64,000 nucleotides of DNA from CALJIC01 sp039805565. Lineage in GTDB: Bacteria; Chloroflexota; Chloroflexia; Chloroflexales; Roseiflexaceae. Where the stretch lies: positions 1-64,000 of the forward strand of contig JBDLTZ010000106.1 in the NCBI GenBank assembly GCA_039805565.1, read 5' to 3'. The stretch's first letter is position 1, and each line of letters starts with the position of its first letter. This document shows positions 48,123 to 56,737 of the stretch, piece by piece. The notes under the pieces were generated by a model, which was given only the letters and a program-made list of their open reading frames with translations, did no database searches and was not told the origin of the DNA. A program made the position numbers and the translations under genes.

Positions 48123-50204
48123 CTAGGGCTGCGCGCGCTGCCGGCCGCGCTCACGCGCCGTGAGCTGGCGCTGAAGTGCGGCCGCGTCAGGGGAGCCGGG
48201 CTGCCGCCTCAGTAGCGCGCGCAGCTCAGCGCGCGCCCCGGCAAGATCATCGCGGGCCAGGGCGGCAACAGCGGCGCGGTAGTGGCTCTGGCTCAGCAGC
48301 GTGGACGCGTCACGGTAGCCGGGCGAGGCCGCCAGGAGCTCCGTGAGCAGCGCGCGCGCGTCCGACCAGCTCCCCTGGTCGAGCAGGCGCTTCCCTTCCT
48401 GGTAAAGCACCTCGTGTAGCAGCGCCCGCTCCTGCGGTGTCCCGCGTTCCTGCCTGAAGTGGAGCCGGAGCTGCTCGAGCGCTTGGGCATACTCGCCACT
48501 CGCGAAGTGCGACTCGGCCCGGTGGTACGGCAGGTCTGGGACGTCGCTCGCCGGCCCTGCCGAGCGCTCAATCAGCCGCGCCTCGAGCAGCGACGTCGGC
48601 GCGTGGCGCGGCATCGGAAGACCGGCCCCTGCCCAGATCAGCAGCGCCAGGCCCGCCCCCCCGAGCGGCAGGCGGTAGCGCCGTCCCAGGATGTAGCGCC
48701 GCGGCACGCGCGCCCGCAGCGCGATGCGGAGCAGCGGCTCATCCTGCCTGCCGCGCCCGTAGTGGTCGCGCACCAGCACCTCGGCCCGCAGCCGCCCCCC
48801 GAAGTACAGCTTGCCCAGGTCCGGTGTGAGCGAGAGGGTCGTGCGGGCGCCGGGGGGCAGCCGCAGGGCCATACTGCTCCCACTCACCCAGCGCGGCAAG
48901 AAGACGTACAGGCTCACGAAGCGCCGCCCGCTGTTCTCGATGCGTATGTCGCGCCGCAGCAGGCTCCCCGGCAGCACGCCGAAGTCCACCGCGCCGGTGT
49001 CGGCTACCAGACGGGGAGCCTCCCGCCCAATCCTCGGGTCCAGCAGCGCCAGCGCCTTGTCCAGCCCCATGTCCCGGTCCGGCTGCTCCCGAACCAGCCG
49101 GCGCAGCGCCCCCGCCAGCCGGCCGTCGCCCCACCAGCGCTCTACCTGATCCGGCAGCGCATCGTACAGCCACCTGGCCGCGTCGTCCCAGGCACGAAGG
49201 CACCACTCCGCCAGCGCGGCGCGGTCCGGCAGCCATACGCCGTCGGGTGCCCGCAGCGCCGCCGCACCCTCCTCGGCCAGCAGCGACTCCAGGCGCCCGC
49301 GCAGCATCGCCGGGAAGGGCCGCTGGCGCGCATCGCGGCTCAGCGCGACCCCAAGCGCCTCACCGAACGCCCCGAGCGACTCGAGCCGCGGGAAGCTGAA
49401 CGGGTGCTCGCCGGGGTCGTCGTCGGTCGCCAGGTGGTAGAGCGTCGCGGCGAGCGCGTAGACATCGCTGCGCGGCTCGCTCTGGCCGCGGTACTGCTCG
49501 GGCGGGGCGTAGCCGACGGTGCCGTACAGGCTGGATTCAGCCAGGCCAACCTCGCCGCCCGGGTCGAGGCGCGCCTGCGCAGTGCCGAAGTCCACCAGTG
49601 ACACCCGGTCGCCGGCGACGTCCACCAGCACGTTGGCCGGCTTGATATCGTGGTGAATCACCGGCTGCGGCCGGGCGGCGAGGTACTCCAGCACGTGGCA
49701 GAGCGCCACGCCCCAGCGCAGAACGTCGCGCAGGGGGTGCGGGAGGCCGGGAGAGTCCGCGCCGTGCGACAGGCCCTGCTCCAGGTTCAGCCCGGCGACG
49801 TGCTCCATCACCAGGTAGACCTGCGCGCCATCGTCGAGCGCGCCGAGCATGCGCGGGATGGACGGGTGGCTCAGCGAGGCGAGGGTCTCGGCCTCCTGCG
49901 CCAGGCGCTCGCGGGCGGCGCCGGCCCGACGTGTGTCAGTGGGATCGAAGTAGTCCGCCAGCGCCTTTACGACGACCATCCGGCCGGTCGCCACCTCGTA
50001 CGCCAGGTAGATGGCCCCCATGCCGCCGCGCGAGAGCATGCGCTCCACAGCGTAGCGCCCCCCGAGGACGCGCCCAGGGCGCAGCGGGCGGAGAGCAGCG
50101 GTGTGGTGCCCGAGGGCGTGGCCGCATAGGGCACACGCGCGTGCGCCGCGGCGGGCCGATGATCCACAGTGGGGGCAGAGGACAGTGGTGGCGGTGGTCT
50201 GCAT
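48123..50204 (-). CDS. Zinc-ribbon Ser/Thr protein kinase with beta-sandwich, membrane helix and TPRs
   Basis: 693 residues. An N-terminal zinc ribbon (CPHCGS ... CALCG) precedes a Hanks kinase domain at about 50-310: LSRGGMGAIYLA, VVVKAL, IHHDIKPAN (HHD in place of HRD), LVDFGTAQ and the GTVGYAPPEQY activation segment. The middle region has a helical part, then an Ig-like segment (IRIENSGRRFVSLYVF ... LSLTPDLGKLYFGGRLRAEV). One short membrane helix (GGAGLALLIWAGAGL) and two or three TPR units (HFASGEYAQALEQLRLHF) complete it. The ATG at 50204 is chosen because the zinc ribbon starts right after it and an extended -10 lies 39 bases upstream. It converges on the NACHT/protease run and shares TPRs with it, so phosphorylation of that system is possible. 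Confidence 0.9.
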   Translation of the reverse strand: MQTTATTVLCPHCGSSARRGARACALCGHALGHHTAALRPLRPGRVLGGRYAVERMLSRGGMGAIYLAYEVATGRMVVVKALADYFDPTDTRRAGAARERLAQEAETLASLSHPSIPRMLGALDDGAQVYLVMEHVAGLNLEQGLSHGADSPGLPHPLRDVLRWGVALCHVLEYLAARPQPVIHHDIKPANVLVDVAGDRVSLVDFGTAQARLDPGGEVGLAESSLYGTVGYAPPEQYRGQSEPRSDVYALAATLYHLATDDDPGEHPFSFPRLESLGAFGEALGVALSRDARQRPFPAMLRGRLESLLAEEGAAALRAPDGVWLPDRAALAEWCLRAWDDAARWLYDALPDQVERWWGDGRLAGALRRLVREQPDRDMGLDKALALLDPRIGREAPRLVADTGAVDFGVLPGSLLRRDIRIENSGRRFVSLYVFLPRWVSGSSMALRLPPGARTTLSLTPDLGKLYFGGRLRAEVLVRDHYGRGRQDEPLLRIALRARVPRRYILGRRYRLPLGGAGLALLIWAGAGLPMPRHAPTSLLEARLIERSAGPASDVPDLPYHRAESHFASGEYAQALEQLRLHFRQERGTPQERALLHEVLYQEGKRLLDQGSWSDARALLTELLAASPGYRDASTLLSQSHYRAAVAALARDDLAGARAELRALLRRQPGSPDAAALQRQLTARERGRQRAQP

Positions 50205-50242
50205 AGTGTCGGCGGGCGCGTGGGAACGCACGGCCCGCCGAC

Positions 50243-50251
50243 ATTGTAGCA
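50243..50251 (-). promoter_or_regulatory. Extended -10 for the TPR kinase
   Basis: TGCTACAAT on the minus strand, about 39 bases before the start codon. Confidence 0.55.
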
Positions 50252-50340
50252 GCTTCATGTGACGCGCGGGGCGCTCGGGCCATACGACTCACGGTCGTCC
50301 GGCAGCGCCTCCGTGTGAGGGGCCGTGGGAGACCATGGGC

Positions 50341-52059
50341 CTACAGCGCCGCGCGGTGCAAGAAGCCGCGCTCCTCCAGCAGCGCAATGATGCGCCGCGC
50401 GCAGGACTCCGGCGTAGAGCCGACCGTGGCAAGCCGCAACTCTGGGCTCTCCGGCGCCTCGTACGGGTCGTCGATGCCGGTGAATCCCGTGATCTCGCCA
50501 CGCCGCGCCCGCGCGTACATCCCCTTGGTGTCACGCCGCTCGCACTCCTCCAGCGGTGTGTCCACGAACACCTCGACAAAGCGGTCGCCACCGACGAGCT
50601 GGCGGCACGACTGGCGCGTCGCGCTGTAGGGGCTGATTGCCGCGGCGAGCACCGCGCCACCGTGGCGCGCCACCTCGCTCGCCACGAACCCGATCCGCAG
50701 GATGTTGGCGTCGCGGTCCTCGCGGCTGAAGCCAAGCCCCCGAGAAAGGTGGGTGCGGATGACATCGCCGTCCAGGAGCGTGCTCTGGCGACCCCGCTCC
50801 AGGAGCAGCACCGACAGCGCCTCGGCGATCGTGGACTTACCCGCGCCAGACAGGCCCGTGAGCCAGACGCAGAAGCCCTGGCGCCCGCGAGGTGGGTAGG
50901 TCTCGGCCAGGATCGCGGCTGTCTCGGGGCGGGTGAACCACGTGGGAAGCGGCACCCCCTTCTCCAGATAGGCGTCGCGCACCTGGGTCCCGGAGATCGT
51001 GAGCACCCGCTCCCCTGCCGGCACCTCGTCCTGCGCCACGTAGGCGTCGCGGTCCGGGAGGTAGACGTACTCGGTGAACGGGACCATCTGCACGCCGATC
51101 TCCTCGGCGTGCCGCGCGACGAGCTGCTGCGCGTCATACGGCCCGTAGAAGGGTCGCCCGCCACTGTCCAGGCCTGGTCCTGCGTGGTCACGGCCGACGA
51201 TGAAGTGGGAAGCGCCGTAGTTACGCCGGATGATCGCGTGCCAGAGCGCCTCGCGCGGACCAGCCATGCGCATCGCAAGCGGCAGTAGGCTCAGCAGCGT
51301 GCTCCCCGGGTCGTAGTACTGCTCCACCAACGCGCGGTAGATCCGGACCCGGCTGTAGTGGTCCACATCACCCGGCTTGGTCATACCTACCACGGGGTGG
51401 ATGAGCAGCGCGCCGTGTACGGATGCGGCAGCCCGCTTCGTCAGCTCCTCGTGGACGCGGTGCAGCGGGTTACGCGTCTGGAATGCCACCACGCGCTCGT
51501 GCCCCATCTGGCGCAGCAGCGCTCGCACCTGGGCAGGCGTCCGGCGCAGAGCTGCGAAGTCATACGGACGCGGCAGGTCGATGACACGGAGCCTGCCCGA
51601 GATGCAGGTGTCTCCCCAGCGTGCCATCTCGACCACCAGCGGGTGGCGCGCGTCGGTCGTCCCGAGCGCCAGCAGGGCCTCCTCGCGCGGGTCCCACGGG
51701 TAGACCTCCTCGACATCCATCACCGCCACGGGGGTGTTGCGAGCATCCCGCAGCAGCACGCGCTCTCCCACTCCGGCGAGCTGGGCGGCGCTCACCCGTA
51801 GGGCGACCGGGATGGGGAACAGCACGCCGGAGGCGAGGCGCATATCGTGCAGTACGCCCGCGTAGTCGGCGCGGCTCATGAAGCGGCTCAGCGGCGAGAA
51901 GCCGCCGGTAGCCAGCAGCTCAAGATCGCACAGCGCGCGCTCGCTGAGCTGGATGGACGGTAGAAATACGGCCTCTGCCAGCAGCGCCGGGCGCTCTTCG
52001 GGTGAGGCGACCAGGTCGACAAGCGCGCCGCCGTACGGAGGGATCAGGGATAATGCCAT
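50341..52059 (-). CDS. Bifunctional ATP sulfurylase / APS kinase
   Basis: 572 residues. Residues 1-380 are ATP sulfurylase: a PUA-like start, FQTRNPLHRVHE (the QxRNPxHxxH motif) and the GRDHAGPG motif. Residues about 395-570 are APS kinase with the P-loop GLSGAGKST and the RDTKGMYARARRGE motif. The two activities turn sulfate into APS and then PAPS, the donor for sulfotransferases. The downstream position behind glycosyltransferase and sulfotransferase genes on the same strand suggests PAPS is made here for glycan sulfation. GGAG lies about ten bases before the ATG. Assimilatory reduction genes (cys) are not nearby. Confidence 0.95.
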   Translation of the reverse strand: MALSLIPPYGGALVDLVASPEERPALLAEAVFLPSIQLSERALCDLELLATGGFSPLSRFMSRADYAGVLHDMRLASGVLFPIPVALRVSAAQLAGVGERVLLRDARNTPVAVMDVEEVYPWDPREEALLALGTTDARHPLVVEMARWGDTCISGRLRVIDLPRPYDFAALRRTPAQVRALLRQMGHERVVAFQTRNPLHRVHEELTKRAAASVHGALLIHPVVGMTKPGDVDHYSRVRIYRALVEQYYDPGSTLLSLLPLAMRMAGPREALWHAIIRRNYGASHFIVGRDHAGPGLDSGGRPFYGPYDAQQLVARHAEEIGVQMVPFTEYVYLPDRDAYVAQDEVPAGERVLTISGTQVRDAYLEKGVPLPTWFTRPETAAILAETYPPRGRQGFCVWLTGLSGAGKSTIAEALSVLLLERGRQSTLLDGDVIRTHLSRGLGFSREDRDANILRIGFVASEVARHGGAVLAAAISPYSATRQSCRQLVGGDRFVEVFVDTPLEECERRDTKGMYARARRGEITGFTGIDDPYEAPESPELRLATVGSTPESCARRIIALLEERGFLHRAAL

Positions 52060-52180
52060 AGGTGTCAGTGTCTCCAGGTACGTGCAGCACTCGCCGCACT
52101 GATTGCCATCTACTTCGTCACGCGCACGGTGCTCCGGCAGCCTCGCTGTGCCGCATGCCCTCGGCCTGCAGCGCTGCGCT

Positions 52181-54826
52181 CTAGCTGTCTCTCGCGGCTC
52201 GCCGCAGCACGTCGAGCCGGTCGGCCACGGCGTGGGCGATCACGTCAGGGGCGAGCTGAGCGCGGATCTCGGCGGCCGCCCGCGCGCCGCGGCACGCGGC
52301 CTCGGCCGGGTCGCTCACGACCATGGCCATGAGGTCGGCGGCCTCGCCGACGTCGGGCTCGGCCCACACATCGCCGGCCCGGTAGTACGACCCGATCGCC
52401 TGCTCGATGGTAGTCAGACGGTAGCCGACGAGGTAGCTGTTCTCACGGCTCATAAACTCCAGGTTGCCGGAGTAGCCCGTCGCCACGACCGGCTTACCGA
52501 GCGCCATCGCCTCAGCCATCGTCAGGCCGAACCCCTCGCTGCGGTGCAGCGACACATACCCATCACACACCGCGTACAGCGCCGCGATGTCGCGGCGGTC
52601 CAGCGTACGTGAGATGAGCGTACCGCCCACGGCCTCCACCTCGGCGCGCAGCCTCGCCGCTGCCTCAGGGTACTCGTCCAGATGGTTCACCTTGATCACC
52701 AGGTGTGCTGCGCGCGATGCGCCAAAGGCGCGCCGGTAGGCCTCAATCACGGCCAGGGGATTCTTGCGCTCGATCGAGCTCCGCATATCGAAGGTGAACA
52801 GCCAGAGGAAGCGGCCGCCGGGTAGCCCAAAGTCCGCCCGCGTCACATCAGGCGACGGGCACACCGTGATCGGCAGTCGCATCGTGAGCACTGGGACCGG
52901 AGAAAGCGGCGCCAGCGCGCGGCGCACGAAGTCGCTCGCCACCCACACCTCGTTCACCATCGAGAAGCGGTTGCGCCACGCGCGCGGGAACTGCTCGGTC
53001 TCCCAGTGCCAGAAGCCAATAGCGCGGCGGCCGTGGAAGACGCCCGCGCCCAACGCATCGCGCACGTTGGGCGTCATGTCGGCGTTGACGCACAGCAGCG
53101 TGCTGTCGTACGGGGCGGTGACCGCGTCAAGCCCTGCCGACACATCGACCCGCGCCAGAGGCACGCCCCTGTCCACGAGCGCCGCCGCCACGATGCGCGA
53201 GACCTCGCCCACTCCCGTGGGCTGGCCGAAGTACCCGACGATGTTCACCCCCGGCTCCGGAAGGGCTACTGCCGGCGGCGCGGTCAGGGCGTTGACGATC
53301 GGCTCGATCGCCCGGATCGGCGCGGGCGGCTCGGCGACATCGAGCACCATGCTCTCGAGGAGCCAGGTGGCGCGCTTGATGCCGAGAATGCGCTTCGCCG
53401 CCGTGTGCAGGCCGAGGCGTCGCAGCGGGTTGCGGATGCCGTAGTACACCCGGCGCGAGAGCGACGGGCGACCCACCAGCGGCTCCTCCTGCGGCGGCAG
53501 GCCACTCCCCCATACGGGCGCAGCCTGCCCTCTGCGGGCTGCCAAGGGATGCCCCGGTCGCTCGACGGCGCCGCGCGCCAGCTCGAACCCCAGCACACAC
53601 TCACGTAGCGGCTGGACGAAGGCGTCGTCTAAGCCGTGCTGGCGCGCCGCGTCGTGAACGAACCAGCCGACGAACGCGCGCCGGTGGGCGCCCAGGATAT
53701 CGGGGAAGGCCTGCTGGAGGTCAAGCCGAAGGCGGTAGATCGCCAGCGCGAAGTTCGTCACCAGCAGCGGGGACCGCACCTCGGGGTGCGCCTCCCGGTT
53801 GAGCCAGGCGAAGAAGCTGTCCTCTCCGTATGTGACGAAGGGCGTGGGCCAGCGCTCCTCGGCGCCGCCGGTGCGCCAGAGCTGCCGGGCGAGCTCAGGG
53901 ATCAGCACGCCGTTATCAAAGTTCGCGTAACTGTAGGGCCACGTGCGCGTCGTGGCGTGACCGTGCGCCAGCAGATGCTCACGGTAGCGCTCGAACAGCG
54001 GGCGTATCTCCGGTCGCTCCTCGAGCGTGAGGCGGTTCTGGTGGCGCGAGATCGCGTTCAGGTTATCGAGAGAGATGCCGCTGAAGTGGTAGAAGGTGAG
54101 CGGCGGTTTTCCTGCCGTCCGCTCCTCGCCCACATCGACGTGCCGGTGCGTCAGGTTCCAGTAGGCCACGTTACAGCCCGGGTCTCGCACGATCGCCACG
54201 GACGAAAAGAGCGACGGCGCCAGATCGATCCAGCGCTGGTCTACGAAGAGCCCCCGGCTGAAGTCCACGACGCAGTCGCGCTCCAGCCGCCGCTGCCACC
54301 AGCGCAGGAACGGGAGCAGCGACGGCCCCTGCGCTACCCCGATGCACCCCAGGTTGTAGGCGCCCGCCTGCAGAATATCCACCTCATTAGGGCGGAAGTT
54401 GTCGTCCAGCGGGTCGAGCAGGTGCGGCGTCAGCACGATCTGGTGCGTGCGGAGCGGCTCGAGCAGCGGGACGAGCGGCCGGTAGCAGACGATGTCCGGG
54501 TCGAGATAGATCACGTGGTCAAGCCCGTGACGCTCGAAGAGGTGCTCCAGGAAGAACGGTTTGACCGCAGTGCTCAGCTCCAGCACCGAGTAGCGGAATA
54601 CCATCTGGTCGAAGCGCGGGATGCCGAGCTCCTCGGCCATGACCACGGTGAACGGCTCGGCGGCCGGGTCGAAGTGCTCCTCAGGCTGATCCACCAGCAG
54701 GACGAACATGCGCCCGCCCGGGTGGTGGGCGTAGAACGACTCGGCTAGCGTGCGGGCGTAGGCCAGGTAGTTCTTGGCGACGATCGTGCAGATCACCGCC
54801 GGGCCAGTCGCGCAGGTTGATGACAT
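52181..54826 (-). CDS. Two-domain glycosyltransferase (GT8-like plus GT4)
   Basis: 881 residues. Residues about 10-270 resemble GT8/GT-A enzymes: AKNYLAYARTLAESF, YLDPDIVCYRPL (the DxD metal motif) and NLGCIGV, then DQRWIDLAPSLF. Residues about 530-875 are a GT-B family 4 domain: GYFGQPTGVGEVSR, the donor-site strand LHRSEGFGLTMAEAMALGKPVVAT and the YSGNLEF loop. Fusions of two transferase domains usually add two sugars in sequence. The second ATG (54826) is preferred because GAGG lies six bases before it. It lies between the PAPS synthase gene and the first sulfotransferase in the sulfated-glycan cluster. Confidence 0.88.
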   Translation of the reverse strand: MSSTCATGPAVICTIVAKNYLAYARTLAESFYAHHPGGRMFVLLVDQPEEHFDPAAEPFTVVMAEELGIPRFDQMVFRYSVLELSTAVKPFFLEHLFERHGLDHVIYLDPDIVCYRPLVPLLEPLRTHQIVLTPHLLDPLDDNFRPNEVDILQAGAYNLGCIGVAQGPSLLPFLRWWQRRLERDCVVDFSRGLFVDQRWIDLAPSLFSSVAIVRDPGCNVAYWNLTHRHVDVGEERTAGKPPLTFYHFSGISLDNLNAISRHQNRLTLEERPEIRPLFERYREHLLAHGHATTRTWPYSYANFDNGVLIPELARQLWRTGGAEERWPTPFVTYGEDSFFAWLNREAHPEVRSPLLVTNFALAIYRLRLDLQQAFPDILGAHRRAFVGWFVHDAARQHGLDDAFVQPLRECVLGFELARGAVERPGHPLAARRGQAAPVWGSGLPPQEEPLVGRPSLSRRVYYGIRNPLRRLGLHTAAKRILGIKRATWLLESMVLDVAEPPAPIRAIEPIVNALTAPPAVALPEPGVNIVGYFGQPTGVGEVSRIVAAALVDRGVPLARVDVSAGLDAVTAPYDSTLLCVNADMTPNVRDALGAGVFHGRRAIGFWHWETEQFPRAWRNRFSMVNEVWVASDFVRRALAPLSPVPVLTMRLPITVCPSPDVTRADFGLPGGRFLWLFTFDMRSSIERKNPLAVIEAYRRAFGASRAAHLVIKVNHLDEYPEAAARLRAEVEAVGGTLISRTLDRRDIAALYAVCDGYVSLHRSEGFGLTMAEAMALGKPVVATGYSGNLEFMSRENSYLVGYRLTTIEQAIGSYYRAGDVWAEPDVGEAADLMAMVVSDPAEAACRGARAAAEIRAQLAPDVIAHAVADRLDVLRRAARDS

Positions 54827-54920
54827 GGACATCCTCGTGCTAGAACACTCTGGTGGATTTTGTTGTCTCGCATGCCTGTCAGGCTTGCCCCTGAACCGGC
54901 GGCTGCGATTGAGTAGTCAG

Positions 54921-55970
54921 TCAAGAGGGTATTTCTGGAGTTGGGGCAGGCAATGACTGGAGGCGCAGCTCCTCCAGCGACCGCGCGTACGCCTCCGCCC
55001 GCGCCGCCCGCTCCTCCAGCGACCGCGCGTACGCCTCCGCCCGCGCCGTCCCCACCTCCAGCGACCGCGCGTAGTGCTTGAGATCGATAAGGTCGTGGCC
55101 GCTGCGCGCGAAGAACCTCTCGGTCTCCTCGGGCGCCAGTCTGACGCAGAGGCCGATCAGCGCCAGGCGCCGCCGCACGCTGGGCAGGAGTGTCTCACCC
55201 GCCGGCGGCTTCGGCCACGCCACATCGCCGCGCGAGGGCATGTCGGCGCAGTGCTCCAGCTCACGGTAGAGCGCCACGGCATCAGGGTGGATGCCCGCGA
55301 GCTCCTCCACGACACCCGCCAGATCCTGCCGCCGCAGCTCGGCGGGCATGTAGATGGCCGCCACATCGCCGGGCATCAGCGCGAGCCGAACCGCGAGCCG
55401 GCTCGCGGACAGCGCGACGAGCCGCTCGACGTCTGCCACGGCCGCCTCAATATGCACGAGGAGGCAGCGGCCGGGGTGCGCCCTGACGAACTGGAGCACG
55501 CGCGCGTTGTACGCGTACCATGCCTCTACGGCCTCCAGCAGCCCTGCCATGAAGGGCTCACGGCGCCGCACCAGCGAGAGCAGCACGTCAAGCGGATTGC
55601 GGTAGACGAACAGGTAGCGCGCCTCGGGCAGCAGGCCGTGCCAGAGATCCAGGAACAGGCTGGTGCGCGGGTCCTTCCAGCCCCACAGCGGCAGGTGGGC
55701 ACGGGCGGCGATGAGCTCCGCCGCCCGCGCCACCTCCGGCTCTGTCACCGCTGCCGCGAAGGTCCGGCCCACCATGACCCCCCCCCCGCGCCGCACAAGC
55801 ATCTCCCCGTGGAACAGGACGAAGTCTTCGTCCTCGAAGAAGCCGTGCGGGTTATCCGGCAGGGCCGGCAGCAAGCGGTCGCCGATATGAACGCCGCCCC
55901 GCTGGATAAGGCTGGCGAGCAGCGACGTCCCCGAGCGGTGCATGCCGGTGATAATCAGTGCATCGCTCAC
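54921..55970 (-). CDS. Sulfotransferase with coiled-coil repeat tail
   Basis: 349 residues. The PAPS 5'-phosphosulfate loop GMHRSGTSLL lies near residue 10, followed by WKDPRTSLFLDLW and the 3'-phosphate strand FVYRNPLDVLLSL. These fit cytosolic-type sulfotransferases acting on carbohydrates. The C-terminal 65 residues are nearly three copies of a 14-residue unit (YARSLEERAARAEA), encoded by 42-base DNA repeats. The start is GTG at 55970, which overlaps the TGA of the upstream gene and has GAGGAGGGAG just before it. The tail unit recurs in the GT2 gene of the same cluster. Confidence 0.87.
   Translation of the reverse strand: MSDALIITGMHRSGTSLLASLIQRGGVHIGDRLLPALPDNPHGFFEDEDFVLFHGEMLVRRGGGVMVGRTFAAAVTEPEVARAAELIAARAHLPLWGWKDPRTSLFLDLWHGLLPEARYLFVYRNPLDVLLSLVRRREPFMAGLLEAVEAWYAYNARVLQFVRAHPGRCLLVHIEAAVADVERLVALSASRLAVRLALMPGDVAAIYMPAELRRQDLAGVVEELAGIHPDAVALYRELEHCADMPSRGDVAWPKPPAGETLLPSVRRRLALIGLCVRLAPEETERFFARSGHDLIDLKHYARSLEVGTARAEAYARSLEERAARAEAYARSLEELRLQSLPAPTPEIPS
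54972..55073 (-). repeat. 42-base tandem repeat in the sulfotransferase tail
   Basis: Three exact 18-base cores CTCCAGCGACCGCGCGTA at 54972, 55014 and 55056 (42-base period). The same core occurs at 56898-56915 and in near-identical form at 56834-56852 inside the GT2 gene. Confidence 0.9.
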
Positions 55971-56737
55971 GGCGCTCCCTCCTCGCCCGTCGGCCAGCCG
56001 AGGGCGCATCCCACCAGCCGCTCTAGCTCGCGGTTCGGCTCGCAGTAGCGCTCCCGCAGCATGTGCCGCACCCCCGCATCAACCACAGCGGGCGTCCCCT
56101 CGTTGTGCCGCACGCGCAGGTCGAATTGGTGCTCCCGCAGTCCGAGAAAGCCGCACACCTCGGCCATCAGCGCCGCCGGCCGCTCGCGCAGGTCCTCGAA
56201 GCGCAGCACGCGGAGCTGCTCGGCCGGGAACAGCGCCTGCCAGCACCGGAGCTGCTCGGCGTAGTGCCCGCGCGCCAGGTAGCTGTGGTGCTGATGACTG
56301 AAGCTGTTGTAGCCCGCGTCGGCCACCATGCGCTCCGCCTCACCGGCGAGACGCTCCGGCTCCCGGGCCAGCGCCTCCGCCAGCGGCAGCGCCTCGAATC
56401 CCTGCCGCACGCTGTGCGCATAGTGCGAGAGCGCGCGCTCCGCTGGGTCGCGCAGGATCACGATCAGCCGGACGTCCGGCAGGGCTGCCCGCACGAGCGC
56501 CGGCACTCGGGGGTGGAACAGGTAGTAGGGCGAGGCCTCGCCGGTGATGTACCGCCGGCCGCGGATCGGCGCGGGGCAGAACCGTGACGCGTACCACTCG
56601 TAGCCGCGGTGGTGCTGGAGGTCGAAGAAGTGCACCTCCTTCTCCAGCGCCGGCAGCACGTCCGGGTGCTGAGTCAGGTAGCGGTACAGCGACGTCGTGC
56701 CGCTGCGCTGTGCGCCAACAATCAGGAAGTCAGGCAT
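55967..56737 (-). CDS. Sulfotransferase (NDST-like family)
   Basis: 256 residues. The PAPS-binding loop VGAQRSGTTSLYRYLTQHP comes at once after the start, then the EVHFFD strand with the usual catalytic acidic/His region, ITGEASPYYL, the 3'-phosphate motif ILRDPAERALSHY and a C-terminal LRFEDLRERP. This is the bacterial sulfotransferase group related to heparan sulfate N/O-sulfotransferases. The ATG overlaps the end of the GT2 gene by 8 bases, and its own stop overlaps the next sulfotransferase start. The acceptor is probably the glycan built by the neighbouring transferases. Confidence 0.92.
   Translation of the reverse strand: MPDFLIVGAQRSGTTSLYRYLTQHPDVLPALEKEVHFFDLQHHRGYEWYASRFCPAPIRGRRYITGEASPYYLFHPRVPALVRAALPDVRLIVILRDPAERALSHYAHSVRQGFEALPLAEALAREPERLAGEAERMVADAGYNSFSHQHHSYLARGHYAEQLRCWQALFPAEQLRVLRFEDLRERPAALMAEVCGFLGLREHQFDLRVRHNEGTPAVVDAGVRHMLRERYCEPNRELERLVGCALGWPTGEEGAP

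Noticed and set aside
53636..54748. 370-codon frame antisense to the two-domain glycosyltransferase
   Set aside because: Arg/Val/Glu-rich shadow without RBS or domain.
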